Assembly (NCBI GenBank): GCA_002713145.1
Contig: PAVS01000007.1
Span: forward strand, 62,001-126,000
Direction: 5' to 3'
DNA: 64,000 nt
From: Halobacteriovoraceae bacterium
Lineage (GTDB): Bacteria > Bdellovibrionota > Bacteriovoracia > Bacteriovoracales > Bacteriovoracaceae
Part shown: piece after piece, positions 16,564 through 24,164 of the stretch
How positions within the stretch are numbered: the first letter of the stretch is position 1
Layout: every line of letters starts with the position of its first letter
Made by a program: the position numbers and the translations under genes
The notes under the pieces: generated by a model
What the model was told of the DNA's origin: nothing
Databases searched by the model: none
Seen by the model: only the letters and a program-made list of their open reading frames with translations

Positions 16564-17277
16564 TTATTTATATATCATTTTCGACGTCATGCCACCATCA
16601 ACAATAAAGTCTTGGCCAGTGATAAATTTAGAGGCAGGTAAACTTAAAAAATAACAAAGATGAAATATATCCTCAGGCTCTCCAATTAAGTTTACTGGAT
16701 GTTGATTGACTTGATCCTCGGAAAAATCATGTTCAGTTTCAGCTATCCATCCTGGACTAATCGAATTCACTCTTATTTTTCCTTTATCACAACTCATCGC
16801 CAATGCTTTGGTAAAACTGGTGATCGCTCCTTTTGTCATACAATAGGCTTCCGTATTTTTTTCGGCCATAAAGCTTCGAGTAGAGCTAAGGTTGATAATA
16901 CTGCCTTTCGTATAAGATTTTTGATGTTTGACCATCTCTTTAGCGAGAAGAAAATAGCTTGTGACATTAGTATTAAAATACTCTTGCCACTTCTTGAGAG
17001 ATAAATCTTCTATGGGATCATGGTAAGGATCGGCAATTCCTTGGGTATTAATGAGGGTGACAGTTTCATAAAGATCTTGGCGAAAAATCTTCTCCATCAC
17101 TTCTTTGACATGAGATTCATCAGTTAAATCCAATTCAAAACTATTATGGGAGTTTGCGCATTTCATATCAAGGCCTATGGCCCGATAACCTTTCGCTGCA
17201 AAATTATGCAAAAGGTTTTGACCTATAAGTCCCTTCGCTCCTCCAATAATACATAAATCTTTACTATCTTTAATCAT
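16564..17277 (-). CDS. Short-chain dehydrogenase/reductase (SDR)
   Basis: A 237-residue SDR. The Rossmann loop is IIGGAKGLIGQNLL near residues 10-23, followed by an acidic residue at the end of beta-2 (GLDMK), which favours NAD over NADP. The catalytic set is in INLSSTRSF and YCMTKGA, with ISPGWI after it and a terminal GQDFIVDGGMT typical of the FabG-like branch. The normal NNAG motif is replaced by NTQG, a mild departure. Substrate unknown. It is upstream of the pseudouridine synthase gene and divergent from the deacetylase-like gene. Confidence 0.86.
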   Translation of the reverse strand: MIKDSKDLCIIGGAKGLIGQNLLHNFAAKGYRAIGLDMKCANSHNSFELDLTDESHVKEVMEKIFRQDLYETVTLINTQGIADPYHDPIEDLSLKKWQEYFNTNVTSYFLLAKEMVKHQKSYTKGSIINLSSTRSFMAEKNTEAYCMTKGAITSFTKALAMSCDKGKIRVNSISPGWIAETEHDFSEDQVNQHPVNLIGEPEDIFHLCYFLSLPASKFITGQDFIVDGGMTSKMIYK

Positions 17278-17342
17278 CGTATAATATTAGGCAATATAAC
17301 GAGTAATGTTCTCCTCACTTTGATAAGAAATTGTTTAAAAAT

Positions 17343-18236
17343 ATGTATAAATTTTATTCCTCAGATCATTACCAAGTTCAACTTGCTGAAAATCATAAAT
17401 TTCCCATGGCTAAATACCAACTTTTAAAAGAAAGTTTGGTAAGTGAAAAAATTATTACCATAGACCAATTGGTTGCGAGTGAGCCAGCTGATAAAAACAA
17501 TCTCTACCTTGCTCATGACAAAGAGTATGTGGATCATGTTCTCAACCTGACCTTGCCAGCAAAGCGAGCGCGCCCTGTAGGTTTACCACTCAATAAAGAA
17601 ATGGTGACAAGAGCCTTAGTGTCACTAAGCTCATCTCTTCTAGCTGCTGAGAAAGCACTTGAGGTGAATATAAGTGGTGCACTTTCCAGTGGAACTCATC
17701 ATGCCTCTACTGACCAAGGAGCTGGATTTTGTTATTTTAACGACTTTGCCATTATTGCGAGAAAATATTCAAACAAAAAAATCTTGATCGTGGATTTAGA
17801 TGTTCACCAAGGAAATGGCAATGGTGAAATTCTAAAATCAGATCCTCATGTAAAAATAGTGGATATTTATTGTGAGAATAATTATCCTTTCAAAAAACAA
17901 TTTTCTCCTGACGGATTTAATATCGGTCTCCCCCGAGGGACAAGAGATGACGCATATCTCTCTACACTTGAACAAGTCTTAAGAAGACTAGATACCCATT
18001 TTGATTTAATTTTATATCAAGCTGGAGTGGATATCCTTGAACATGATCATCTCGGTCATTTTGATATCAGCTTTGAAGGTGTCGCCATGAGAGACCAGAT
18101 GATTTTTGAATGGGCCGCATCCCATGAAATTCCCATTTCATTTGTCATTGGGGGAGGGTATGCCAAAGATATTTCACAAACAGTAAAGGCCAATAAAAAT
18201 ACATTTTTGAAGGCGAAAGAAATTTTTGGTTTTTGA
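17343..18236 (+). CDS. Histone-deacetylase/AcuC-family metal-dependent deacetylase
   Basis: About 297 residues of a class-II-type bacterial deacetylase-like enzyme. Zinc-site and active-site elements are visible: the paired histidines in SSGTHHAST, FCYFNDFAI, the metal ligands in IVDLDVHQGNGN, the third aspartate in LYQAGVDILEHDHLG and FVIGGGYAKD near the end. Bacterial members act on acetylated small molecules, polyamines or proteins. I take the ATG at 17343; an in-frame TTG at 17331 is possible and neither has a strong ribosome binding site. A DUF1428 gene follows after 11 nt. Confidence 0.88.
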   Translation: MYKFYSSDHYQVQLAENHKFPMAKYQLLKESLVSEKIITIDQLVASEPADKNNLYLAHDKEYVDHVLNLTLPAKRARPVGLPLNKEMVTRALVSLSSSLLAAEKALEVNISGALSSGTHHASTDQGAGFCYFNDFAIIARKYSNKKILIVDLDVHQGNGNGEILKSDPHVKIVDIYCENNYPFKKQFSPDGFNIGLPRGTRDDAYLSTLEQVLRRLDTHFDLILYQAGVDILEHDHLGHFDISFEGVAMRDQMIFEWAASHEIPISFVIGGGYAKDISQTVKANKNTFLKAKEIFGF

Positions 18237-18247
18237 AGGAGATCTAA

Positions 18248-18601
18248 ATGTATATTGATGGATTTGTAACTGCAGTGCCTAAGGCGAATAAAGAAAAATA
18301 CATAGCCCATTTAAAAGAAGCTGCACCCCTGATCAAAGATTGTGGAGTCACTCGTATGGTTGAAACTTGGCAAGATGATGTTTCGAAGGGAAAAATCACT
18401 GATTTTTTTAAAGCAGTCGAAGCCAAAGAGGATGAAGCGGTTTTGTTTAGTTGGTTCGAATGGCCTTCCAAAGAAGCACGGGATGCCGGTGTGAAAAAGA
18501 TGATGGAAGATGAGCGAATGCATCACTTAGAGATGCCTTTTGATGGCAGCAGAATGATCTTTGGGGGATTTGAAGCCATTTTTGATGAGACGCTAAACTA
18601 A
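18248..18601 (+). CDS. DUF1428-family protein
   Basis: A 117-residue member of the DUF1428 family, a dimeric alpha/beta-barrel-like fold related to ABM/EthD proteins. Key stretches are MYIDGFVTAVPKANKEKY, EAVLFSWFEWPSKEARDAG, MEDERMH and MPFDGSRMIFGGFE, covering the whole family domain. The function is unknown. GAAGGAG lies 8 nt before the ATG. It is 11 nt behind the deacetylase-like gene and likely in the same transcript. Confidence 0.9.
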   Translation: MYIDGFVTAVPKANKEKYIAHLKEAAPLIKDCGVTRMVETWQDDVSKGKITDFFKAVEAKEDEAVLFSWFEWPSKEARDAGVKKMMEDERMHHLEMPFDGSRMIFGGFEAIFDETLN

Positions 18602-18647
18602 GTTAAAAATTCTCAAGAAAAGGTATAAAAAATACGAAAAGACAGTT

Positions 18648-19988
18648 ATGCTTAAGTATATGTTAAGAACTTTTATCGTATTTTTAGTAAGTTACGCCCA
18701 TGCTGGCTACAATTTTTATAATATAGCTCCGGTCCCTTATCAACTTGATCAGGTGAGTTTCTCAAATGGATCCCTTCAGTTAACAAAAAATGGAGAGGTC
18801 AAAAGAGGACAAGGACTTTTTCAGGCCCTGCGAGATGTGGGCATTGAAAATGTTCAAGCCCTCGAAATAATCAATGCACTCAGAGATGAGGTTGAGTTTT
18901 CAAAGCTAAAAGTGGGCGACAAATTAGAGGCCGGTTTTGATACTGCTCATCGCCTGGTTTCATTTAGTTTCTCTCAAAACCCAGCAGAAAAACATATTTT
19001 ATCTCTGGACCCTATCACTCATCAATGGCTCTATAAATTTAAAGAAGAACATACTCACTGGTACAGTCGAATCATAGAAGGTGAAATTAAACAGGGGGAA
19101 ACTCTACAAGGTACTTTGCTTAAGCAAGGTTTTGCTCCTGACGTAGTTAATAATATTGTGAGTGCACTGACTTGCAAGGTAAATTTTAGAATGAACGCAA
19201 GAGTGGGGGATAAATTTAGGGCCCTTATAAAAGAGCGTTTTTTTAATGAACAAATTATAGCAACGAAAGTTCTCTACACTTCTTATGAAGGGAGTAGAGC
19301 AGGTTCTCATGAAACCTTTATGTACGAAGATGCTGAAAAGGGATCAACCTATAATGCCCATTATACTGAAGACGGACAAGCACTCATTCGGGCGGGTTTA
19401 CGCTATCCTCTTTCAAGACTTCATGTGCGTTCGAACTATGGAATGAGAAGACATCCTGTCACTGGAAGAAGAGTGATGCATAGAGGTGTCGATCTTCGGG
19501 GAAGAACAGGCACACCAGTTCATGCTGTGGCCAGCGGTAAAGTTGTCCTCGCCACTTATAATAAATATGCAGGAAACAAGATTGCCATTCGACATAGAGA
19601 TGGATCAACTTCTTATTATTTTCACCTTAATAAAAGAAAAGTTCGCCGTGGTGATTATGTGCGCTCTTACCAAGTAATAGGGACCGTGGGGTCTACGGGG
19701 AGAGTGACAGGTCCTCATCTTCATTTTGGATTTAAAAAACCTAATGGTAGATGGATGAATCCACTCAATAAAAGAATGATCGCCACTCCCAAGCTGACTG
19801 GAGAGCGATTTATTAAACTTCAAGAGCAAATAGCCCAAATAAAACAAAAAATGATTGATCTTGATATAAGTAAAAACTCTAATTATCTGCTGGCGCAGAT
19901 TCCTAACTTACCAGTAGCAAAGCCGATCAAATTTTATGATATCGAGAGATTGATCGCGAGTGTGACTCCAGAAGAATCGACTTTATAA
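18648..19988 (+). CDS. Secreted M23-family murein endopeptidase
   Basis: A 446-residue secreted peptidase. A signal peptide (about residues 1-20) is followed by two OapA/LysM-like modules (about 45-120 and 145-200) and a complete M23 domain. The zinc ligands are in MHRGVDLRG (H and D) and PHLHFG, with SSYYFHLNKR-type residues nearby. Proteins of this build (MepM-like) cut D-Ala-mDAP cross-links in peptidoglycan during growth. A C-terminal tail of about 65 residues is extra. No neighbour in the same operon is evident and no clear ribosome binding site is seen. Confidence 0.9.
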   Translation: MLKYMLRTFIVFLVSYAHAGYNFYNIAPVPYQLDQVSFSNGSLQLTKNGEVKRGQGLFQALRDVGIENVQALEIINALRDEVEFSKLKVGDKLEAGFDTAHRLVSFSFSQNPAEKHILSLDPITHQWLYKFKEEHTHWYSRIIEGEIKQGETLQGTLLKQGFAPDVVNNIVSALTCKVNFRMNARVGDKFRALIKERFFNEQIIATKVLYTSYEGSRAGSHETFMYEDAEKGSTYNAHYTEDGQALIRAGLRYPLSRLHVRSNYGMRRHPVTGRRVMHRGVDLRGRTGTPVHAVASGKVVLATYNKYAGNKIAIRHRDGSTSYYFHLNKRKVRRGDYVRSYQVIGTVGSTGRVTGPHLHFGFKKPNGRWMNPLNKRMIATPKLTGERFIKLQEQIAQIKQKMIDLDISKNSNYLLAQIPNLPVAKPIKFYDIERLIASVTPEESTL

Positions 19989-19993
19989 AGCAA

Positions 19994-20029
19994 CTGAGTG
20001 CCGTTAAGGGTTAATGAAACAGCACTCAG
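19994..20029 (+). terminator. Possible terminator hairpin after M23 peptidase gene
   Basis: CTGAGTGC (19994-20001) and GCACTCAG (20022-20029) form a perfect 8-bp stem with a 20-nt loop, 6 nt after the M23 stop codon. It is followed by AAGATTTTC, a weak T-run, so termination is plausible but not strong. Confidence 0.35.
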
Positions 20030-20191
20030 AAGATTTTCAATTGACACTAAAGCCTTAGAAAATGCGTTACGCCAAATATGGCATATGATCTCACTGATAT
20101 GTTTTGTATGTCAAATGGAATATGTTGAGGAGTGGGAATAAAATCGATTTTATTTTCTTGGCAGAAATTTATTTTGCCCTGATAATTATGC

Positions 20192-21508
20192 ATGCAAAAA
20201 AAACAATCTTTTATTTTCAGCTTTCTTCTTCTTTTGGCCTGTACCAAAAATAAAGTGACTCCTAAGCCAGCTCATACTTTATGTGAAACTAGAAGTGAAA
20301 TGCGCAGTTGTCCTCAGAAGCATGGAAAGATTTTTCTGCCTAGAACTTATACCGCTCGTGCCATCTATTTAGGGTATTCGGAGGATGAGTATCATAAAGA
20401 GTTTTTAGAACTCATTATCCAGCAAGTAAAACAGCTTGAAACGAGACCCATGGTGAACATTCTTGTCCCTAGAACAGAGGACCTCTTTGCCTATGATCAT
20501 CTGGTAAAGTACTTTGCTAAAAAAGACTATGAGTTTTTAAATATAATTCCCACTGCCTCTAATGAAACCATTTGGGCCCAAGATTATATGGAAATCCTAT
20601 TTGATACTAAAACGGGTTTTAGTCAAATAGTCGATCTACCTTATATTGGTCGTGAAGGGGAAACCATTCCTGCCTCTATTGCTCTTTCCTGTCAAAAAGA
20701 GTTGATTGAGCAAGACGAATTTAAGTCAGGTAATATTCCAGGCAATGGTGATTACGGTGGAAATATCGAGCCCATTACTCCTAAAATTTTAACGGTGGGA
20801 AATAATCTCACCAATGAAACTTTTAATGTCCTTAAAGCCAGTACTTCTCAAGAACTTATCGATATTGATGTTCAATGGCTAGAGACAGGACATGTGGATG
20901 AATTATTAACAACTCTGCCTCTGAAAAAGGATGCAGGTCCTTGTGAACAAACACTCTTAGTCGCTTCTCCAAAGCTTGGGTTAGAGTTAATTAAAAAACT
21001 CCCTATGACAGAAAAGCCTGCGAAAAATCAGCTGATGCCTTTTTTTGATGATTATGATAATTGGCCTGATCTTTATCATTGTTTATATCCCAAAAATTTT
21101 AAGTTAAAAGAATGCCTTGAGCTCTACCGAGCGAATGAAACTTATCAAGCTCATATTGATAAAAGTGTGGAGAGCTTACAACTTGCCATCAATAAACATC
21201 ATCAATGTCGATTAAAAGTAGAGAGTTTTCCCCAAATTTTTGTTCCCCTTAAAAAACAAAAAAAATATGGAGAATACACGGATAGGGCGATCGCTTTAAA
21301 TCCTAATAGCGTGAACAATATTTTTTTCTATCCCACTCTTATATTGCCAAAACAGATTTTTCCTGTTTTCCAAGAAGAAGTTGATAAAGTGTTGTCCCAA
21401 TATCCCTATAAAATAATTTTTGCTAATGGAAAGTTTGTGCACGAGCTTAATGGTGGTATTCACTGTGCCACCAATATATCTTATGGATGTACACCCAGAG
21501 CTCAGTGA
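20192..21508 (+). CDS. Lipoprotein with eukaryotic-type protein-arginine deiminase (PAD) catalytic domain
   Basis: A 438-residue protein with a lipoprotein signal (FLLLLAC, lipid on C17). The rest reads as the catalytic domain of eukaryotic-type peptidyl-arginine deiminases. The four catalytic residues known from human PAD4 have clear matches: D131 in IWAQDYMEI, H234 and D236 in ETGHVDELL, and C425 in GGIHCATN. The calcium-binding N-terminal immunoglobulin-like domains of animal PADs are absent. The expected reaction is hydrolysis of protein arginine to citrulline plus ammonia, here at the outside of the cell envelope. This is not the Porphyromonas-type enzyme, whose family is agmatine-deiminase-like. 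No ribosome binding site is obvious. The stop abuts that of a small convergent gene. Confidence 0.82.
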   Translation: MQKKQSFIFSFLLLLACTKNKVTPKPAHTLCETRSEMRSCPQKHGKIFLPRTYTARAIYLGYSEDEYHKEFLELIIQQVKQLETRPMVNILVPRTEDLFAYDHLVKYFAKKDYEFLNIIPTASNETIWAQDYMEILFDTKTGFSQIVDLPYIGREGETIPASIALSCQKELIEQDEFKSGNIPGNGDYGGNIEPITPKILTVGNNLTNETFNVLKASTSQELIDIDVQWLETGHVDELLTTLPLKKDAGPCEQTLLVASPKLGLELIKKLPMTEKPAKNQLMPFFDDYDNWPDLYHCLYPKNFKLKECLELYRANETYQAHIDKSVESLQLAINKHHQCRLKVESFPQIFVPLKKQKKYGEYTDRAIALNPNSVNNIFFYPTLILPKQIFPVFQEEVDKVLSQYPYKIIFANGKFVHELNGGIHCATNISYGCTPRAQ

Positions 21509-21718
21509 TTAGCTAACTTCAAATTCTCTTTTCGAAGTTTCAATCACCTTACTCACTTCTTCGTTGGTACACTCCGCACCTTTGTGGTCATCTTGCCCAA
21601 ACTTTATACCGTTTGAGATGAAAAGAGCTTCTTCGTCCCATTCTTGTAAAATACCGGTCCACTTTTTATCATTCACTAAAGTGACCTCTACCCATTTACC
21701 TAGCAAAGTGTCATTCAT
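21509..21718 (-). CDS. Small LSm-like protein, 69 aa
   Basis: A 69-residue protein whose first half, LLGKWVEVTLVNDKKWTG then ILQEWDEEALFISNG, has the strand pattern of an Sm/LSm-type small barrel (G-x-V-x-V-x-L, G-x-L, D, hydrophobic strand). The second half is acidic and helical. GAAAGGAAA lies just ahead of the ATG. Whether it binds RNA like Hfq is unknown; it lacks Hfq's KHA signature. Its stop touches that of the deiminase gene on the other strand. Confidence 0.6.
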   Translation of the reverse strand: MNDTLLGKWVEVTLVNDKKWTGILQEWDEEALFISNGIKFGQDDHKGAECTNEEVSKVIETSKREFEVS

Positions 21719-21755
21719 ATTTATTTCCTTTCTGTTTTAGCTTATTATAAGGCCT

Positions 21756-22151
21756 ATGATGAAAAAAAGAAAATCCACAGCTCTTGTAATTTCAAGAGTT
21801 TTTCAGTCTTTACTCTATATTATTGCAGGGCTAAATCATTTTCTATCCCCGGAGATGTATTATAAAATTATTCCCCCCTTTCTCAATCAATATAATTTTT
21901 TTATCAATATTGTTTCTGGAGGGGCTGAAATGATACTAGGAAGTATGCTTCTTTTGGACAAGACTCGTAAATGGGCTTGTATCGGGATTATCATACTTCT
22001 GATAGCCGTTTTTCCCGCTAATATTTATTTAGCACTTGAGATGGGCAAGCCGCTGAATACCTCGCCGTGGGTAGCGTGGCTGCGTTTACCTCTGCAATTT
22101 TTACTCATATACTGGGCTTATACCCATCTAAAAAAGGATTCAAATGAATAA
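21756..22151 (+). CDS. DoxX-family membrane protein
   Basis: A 131-residue four-helix membrane protein of the DoxX-like family. The first helix SLLYIIAGLNHFLSP contains the family's G-x-x-H/N-F pattern, and INIVSGGAEMILGSMLLL and AVFPANIYLALEMG follow the usual order. Members have been linked to quinone or thiosulfate redox complexes and to envelope stress, without a fixed function. AAGG precedes the ATG. The next gene begins inside its last codons (8-nt overlap), so the two are co-transcribed. Confidence 0.85.
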   Translation: MMKKRKSTALVISRVFQSLLYIIAGLNHFLSPEMYYKIIPPFLNQYNFFINIVSGGAEMILGSMLLLDKTRKWACIGIIILLIAVFPANIYLALEMGKPLNTSPWVAWLRLPLQFLLIYWAYTHLKKDSNE

Positions 22152-22935
22152 GTTTAAATTTCTTATCGTAAGTGGTTGCGTTTTATTAACTTCTCTTTCT
22201 CACGCTAAAGATTGTGAAAAATCACCTCTTAAAAACTCCCAACAAATTGTTCTTAATATTGCTGATGATAGTGAAACAATCCACAGCCAAACTTATTTGT
22301 TTGAAAAAGACGGCAAGAAATTTAAAAAAATAAATCCTGAGGGATGGAAATCAGTGCTGGGAAGATCGGGGTTAGCTCAGGGAAGAGGTCTTCATCCTGA
22401 AGATAAGAAGGCTATTTACAAAAAAGAAGGTGACGGCAAAGCACCTTCTGGTATTTTTGAGCTTACTTCTAGTTTTGGTCATCATGAAAAAATTCAAAAT
22501 AAGAAATTTCCCTACCAACACGTGGATCATCAATCTTTTTGTATCGATGATGTGAGGCATGCTGACTATAACCACCTCAAACATAGCTTTGATATAAAAG
22601 CGGAAGCTAAAAAATTAAAAATGAAAAAAATAAGTTCTGAAAATTTACAAGAAGTTGGCCCTGCCTACGAATATGCAGTGGTGGTCAATCATAATAATAT
22701 TAATAGTAAAAAAGCCGAAAAAGGGGCTGGCTCTTGTATCTTTTTGCATGTGTGGAAAAGAAATGAAAACAATAAGGTCAAGCCTACTGCAGGATGCACC
22801 GCTTATGCTCAAGAACATATGAAGACTTTAATCAATTGGCTAGATATCAAAAAGAAGCCGTTATTGGTGCAATTGACAAAAGCTGAATATGAAAAAAATA
22901 AAACAAAGTGGTGTCTACCTCAAGTAAGTTTATAA
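22144..22935 (+). CDS. Secreted L,D-transpeptidase-like (YkuD/YafK-type) protein
   Basis: A 263-residue protein with a signal peptide cut near SHA-KDC. The domain has the L,D-transpeptidase features: GDGKAPSGIFEL, a histidine in SCIFLHVWKR and the catalytic cysteine in PTAGCTAY. Such enzymes form or edit 3-3 cross-links or attach proteins to peptidoglycan in the periplasm; some YafK-type members instead act as amidases that free lipoproteins. It has no LysM or other binding domain. It overlaps the DoxX-family gene by 8 nt. Four extra cysteines suggest disulfides in the mature enzyme. Confidence 0.8.
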   Translation: MNKFKFLIVSGCVLLTSLSHAKDCEKSPLKNSQQIVLNIADDSETIHSQTYLFEKDGKKFKKINPEGWKSVLGRSGLAQGRGLHPEDKKAIYKKEGDGKAPSGIFELTSSFGHHEKIQNKKFPYQHVDHQSFCIDDVRHADYNHLKHSFDIKAEAKKLKMKKISSENLQEVGPAYEYAVVVNHNNINSKKAEKGAGSCIFLHVWKRNENNKVKPTAGCTAYAQEHMKTLINWLDIKKKPLLVQLTKAEYEKNKTKWCLPQVSL

Positions 22936-23002
22936 AAAACTAAACATTTCTATGAATATTTATTTTTTGAGCTATGTTTCAATAGTTCAAAAGGAGTAGG
23001 AA

Positions 23003-23494
23003 ATGTCTGAAGCCACTTTAAATCACGGAAAAATTAAAGGTCTCAATAAACTAGATGAAGTCATTGAGCTGATGGAAAAGAGTAATCAAAAAGGTTTGGG
23101 GTTTAATTTTTTAAAAGATATGAAGGAGTCTCTTCTTTTGTTTAGTGAAGCAGGGAGAGAAGAGTTAGAGGAGTTATTTTATAATCTCAATCAAAAAACT
23201 CTGAGCCTTATATCTGATATTGAGGGTGCCAAAGAAACTTCAGAAAAATTTTCAAATAAAGTCCAAAAGCAAAGTATGCAATGGATAAAAAACGTCTCAA
23301 GCGTTGCCGAAGAAACATCCCTTAAGCTTAAGGAAGGAAATATTGCCGCTGCAACTAATTTTCTCATGGCCAAGGCGACTTATCAGCCAGCTGTGATTTT
23401 CGGAATGCTCACCCTCGCTTTTAAAGAGTGGAAAAATGGGCTTAAAAATTATCAGCAAAAAGTTTCATCCACGTTTCCAAAAACTCCTCTTTAA
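23003..23494 (+). CDS. Hypothetical helical protein
   Basis: A 163-residue protein I do not recognise. Its start is supported by AAAAGGAGTAGGAA directly ahead of the ATG. The sequence is largely helical with heptad-like stretches (residues about 45-110, with FYNLNQKTLSLISDIEGAKE), suggesting a coiled coil and perhaps phasin-like packing. A short hydrophobic part PAVIFGMLTLAF lies near the C-terminus. Its 3' end overlaps the convergent HIT-family gene by 53 nt, a large overlap, so the last 17 residues share DNA with that enzyme. Confidence 0.6.
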   Translation: MSEATLNHGKIKGLNKLDEVIELMEKSNQKGLGFNFLKDMKESLLLFSEAGREELEELFYNLNQKTLSLISDIEGAKETSEKFSNKVQKQSMQWIKNVSSVAEETSLKLKEGNIAAATNFLMAKATYQPAVIFGMLTLAFKEWKNGLKNYQQKVSSTFPKTPL

Positions 23495-23840
23495 CCCCCG
23501 TCTTTGCTTTCGTTCCCCAAATGGGACCAGGCCAAGCTCTATCATTTTTAAAACGTGCAATGATATGGATATGAAGTTGGGGCACTTGATTGCCCAGACT
23601 GGCTACATTAAGCTTGTCAGGGTTCACAGTAGACTTTAAAAATTTACAACAACGATCAATTTCTTGAGTGAGTCTTAATTGATCTTGCAGATCGAGATCA
23701 CTCCAATCAACCATATCTTCAATCTTTGGAATTAAGAGTAACCAAGGGTTCTCTGAATCTTTGATTATTCTTAATTGGCAAAGGTCTAAATCAGCCAAAA
23801 ACTCACTGTCTCTGGCCAGGGTTTTATCTAATACAAACAT
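23442..23840 (-). CDS. HIT-family nucleotide-binding protein
   Basis: A 132-residue HIT-superfamily protein. The histidine triad region is VPQLHIHIIARF, with the catalytic-type H-x-H but Ala-Arg where a third histidine often sits. Upstream NPWLLLIPKIEDM forms the usual strand-loop. HIT enzymes hydrolyse dinucleoside polyphosphates or adenylated conjugates. The sequence NDRAWPGPIWG near the C-terminus is a signature of a bacterial HIT subgroup. It overlaps the hypothetical helical gene tail-to-tail. Confidence 0.85.
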   Translation of the reverse strand: MFVLDKTLARDSEFLADLDLCQLRIIKDSENPWLLLIPKIEDMVDWSDLDLQDQLRLTQEIDRCCKFLKSTVNPDKLNVASLGNQVPQLHIHIIARFKNDRAWPGPIWGTKAKTGVKEEFLETWMKLFADNF

Positions 23841-24164
23841 AAATTATCCTTATACCTTATTTAAGCTGAAGTTAAGAAAAGTGTCGAGCCCGCTTGAAGC
23901 GGGCTGATATGGTCAATCGATACGATCAGGCTTAGATAGGTTAGGATCAGTGGTTACTGATATAAATATTCTAGGTACTCACTGTCACTATGACTTGTTT
24001 GAAGTATTTTTAAAATGTGCAAAGTCCATCAAAAATAAATGATTCTTATTTTTATAATTCTTGATTGACTTGGTCGGAGAAGTTGAATTCAAACAAAAAA
24101 TAAAGAAAAATTAATAATAAATATTATAAATATCATGATTAAGCCGATAATACTTAAGAGGTTA
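23841..24164. other. Gene-free stretch before histidine kinase gene
   Basis: These 324 bases hold no convincing gene. The left third carries the first copy of a structured repeat (23874-23966). The right part is very AT-rich and probably holds the promoter of the kinase gene. No tRNA or other RNA gene is recognised. Confidence 0.6.
23874..23966 (+). repeat. Structured repeat, copy A
   Basis: About 93 nt shared with 26220-26316. It contains a hairpin AGCCCGCTT/AAGCGGGCT (23888-23906) and a second one, ATCAGT-GGTT-ACTGAT (23945-23960), with TGATATGGTCAATCGATA between them. Both stems exist in the other copy with paired base changes in the first stem, so structure appears conserved. No T-run follows. 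Confidence 0.75.

Noticed and set aside
20012-20056. 14-codon frame starting ATG 20012 with AAGGG upstream
   Set aside because: Too short to support, lies in the loop region of a hairpin, and no attenuation-type features are present.
23436-23639. Plus-strand frame of 67 codons over the HIT gene
   Set aside because: It is antisense to the HIT motif and shows no recognisable protein features.
23888-23906. Rho-independent terminator in repeat copy A
   Set aside because: The stem is good, but no T-run follows and the same hairpin in copy B overlaps a coding frame, which favours a repeat element.
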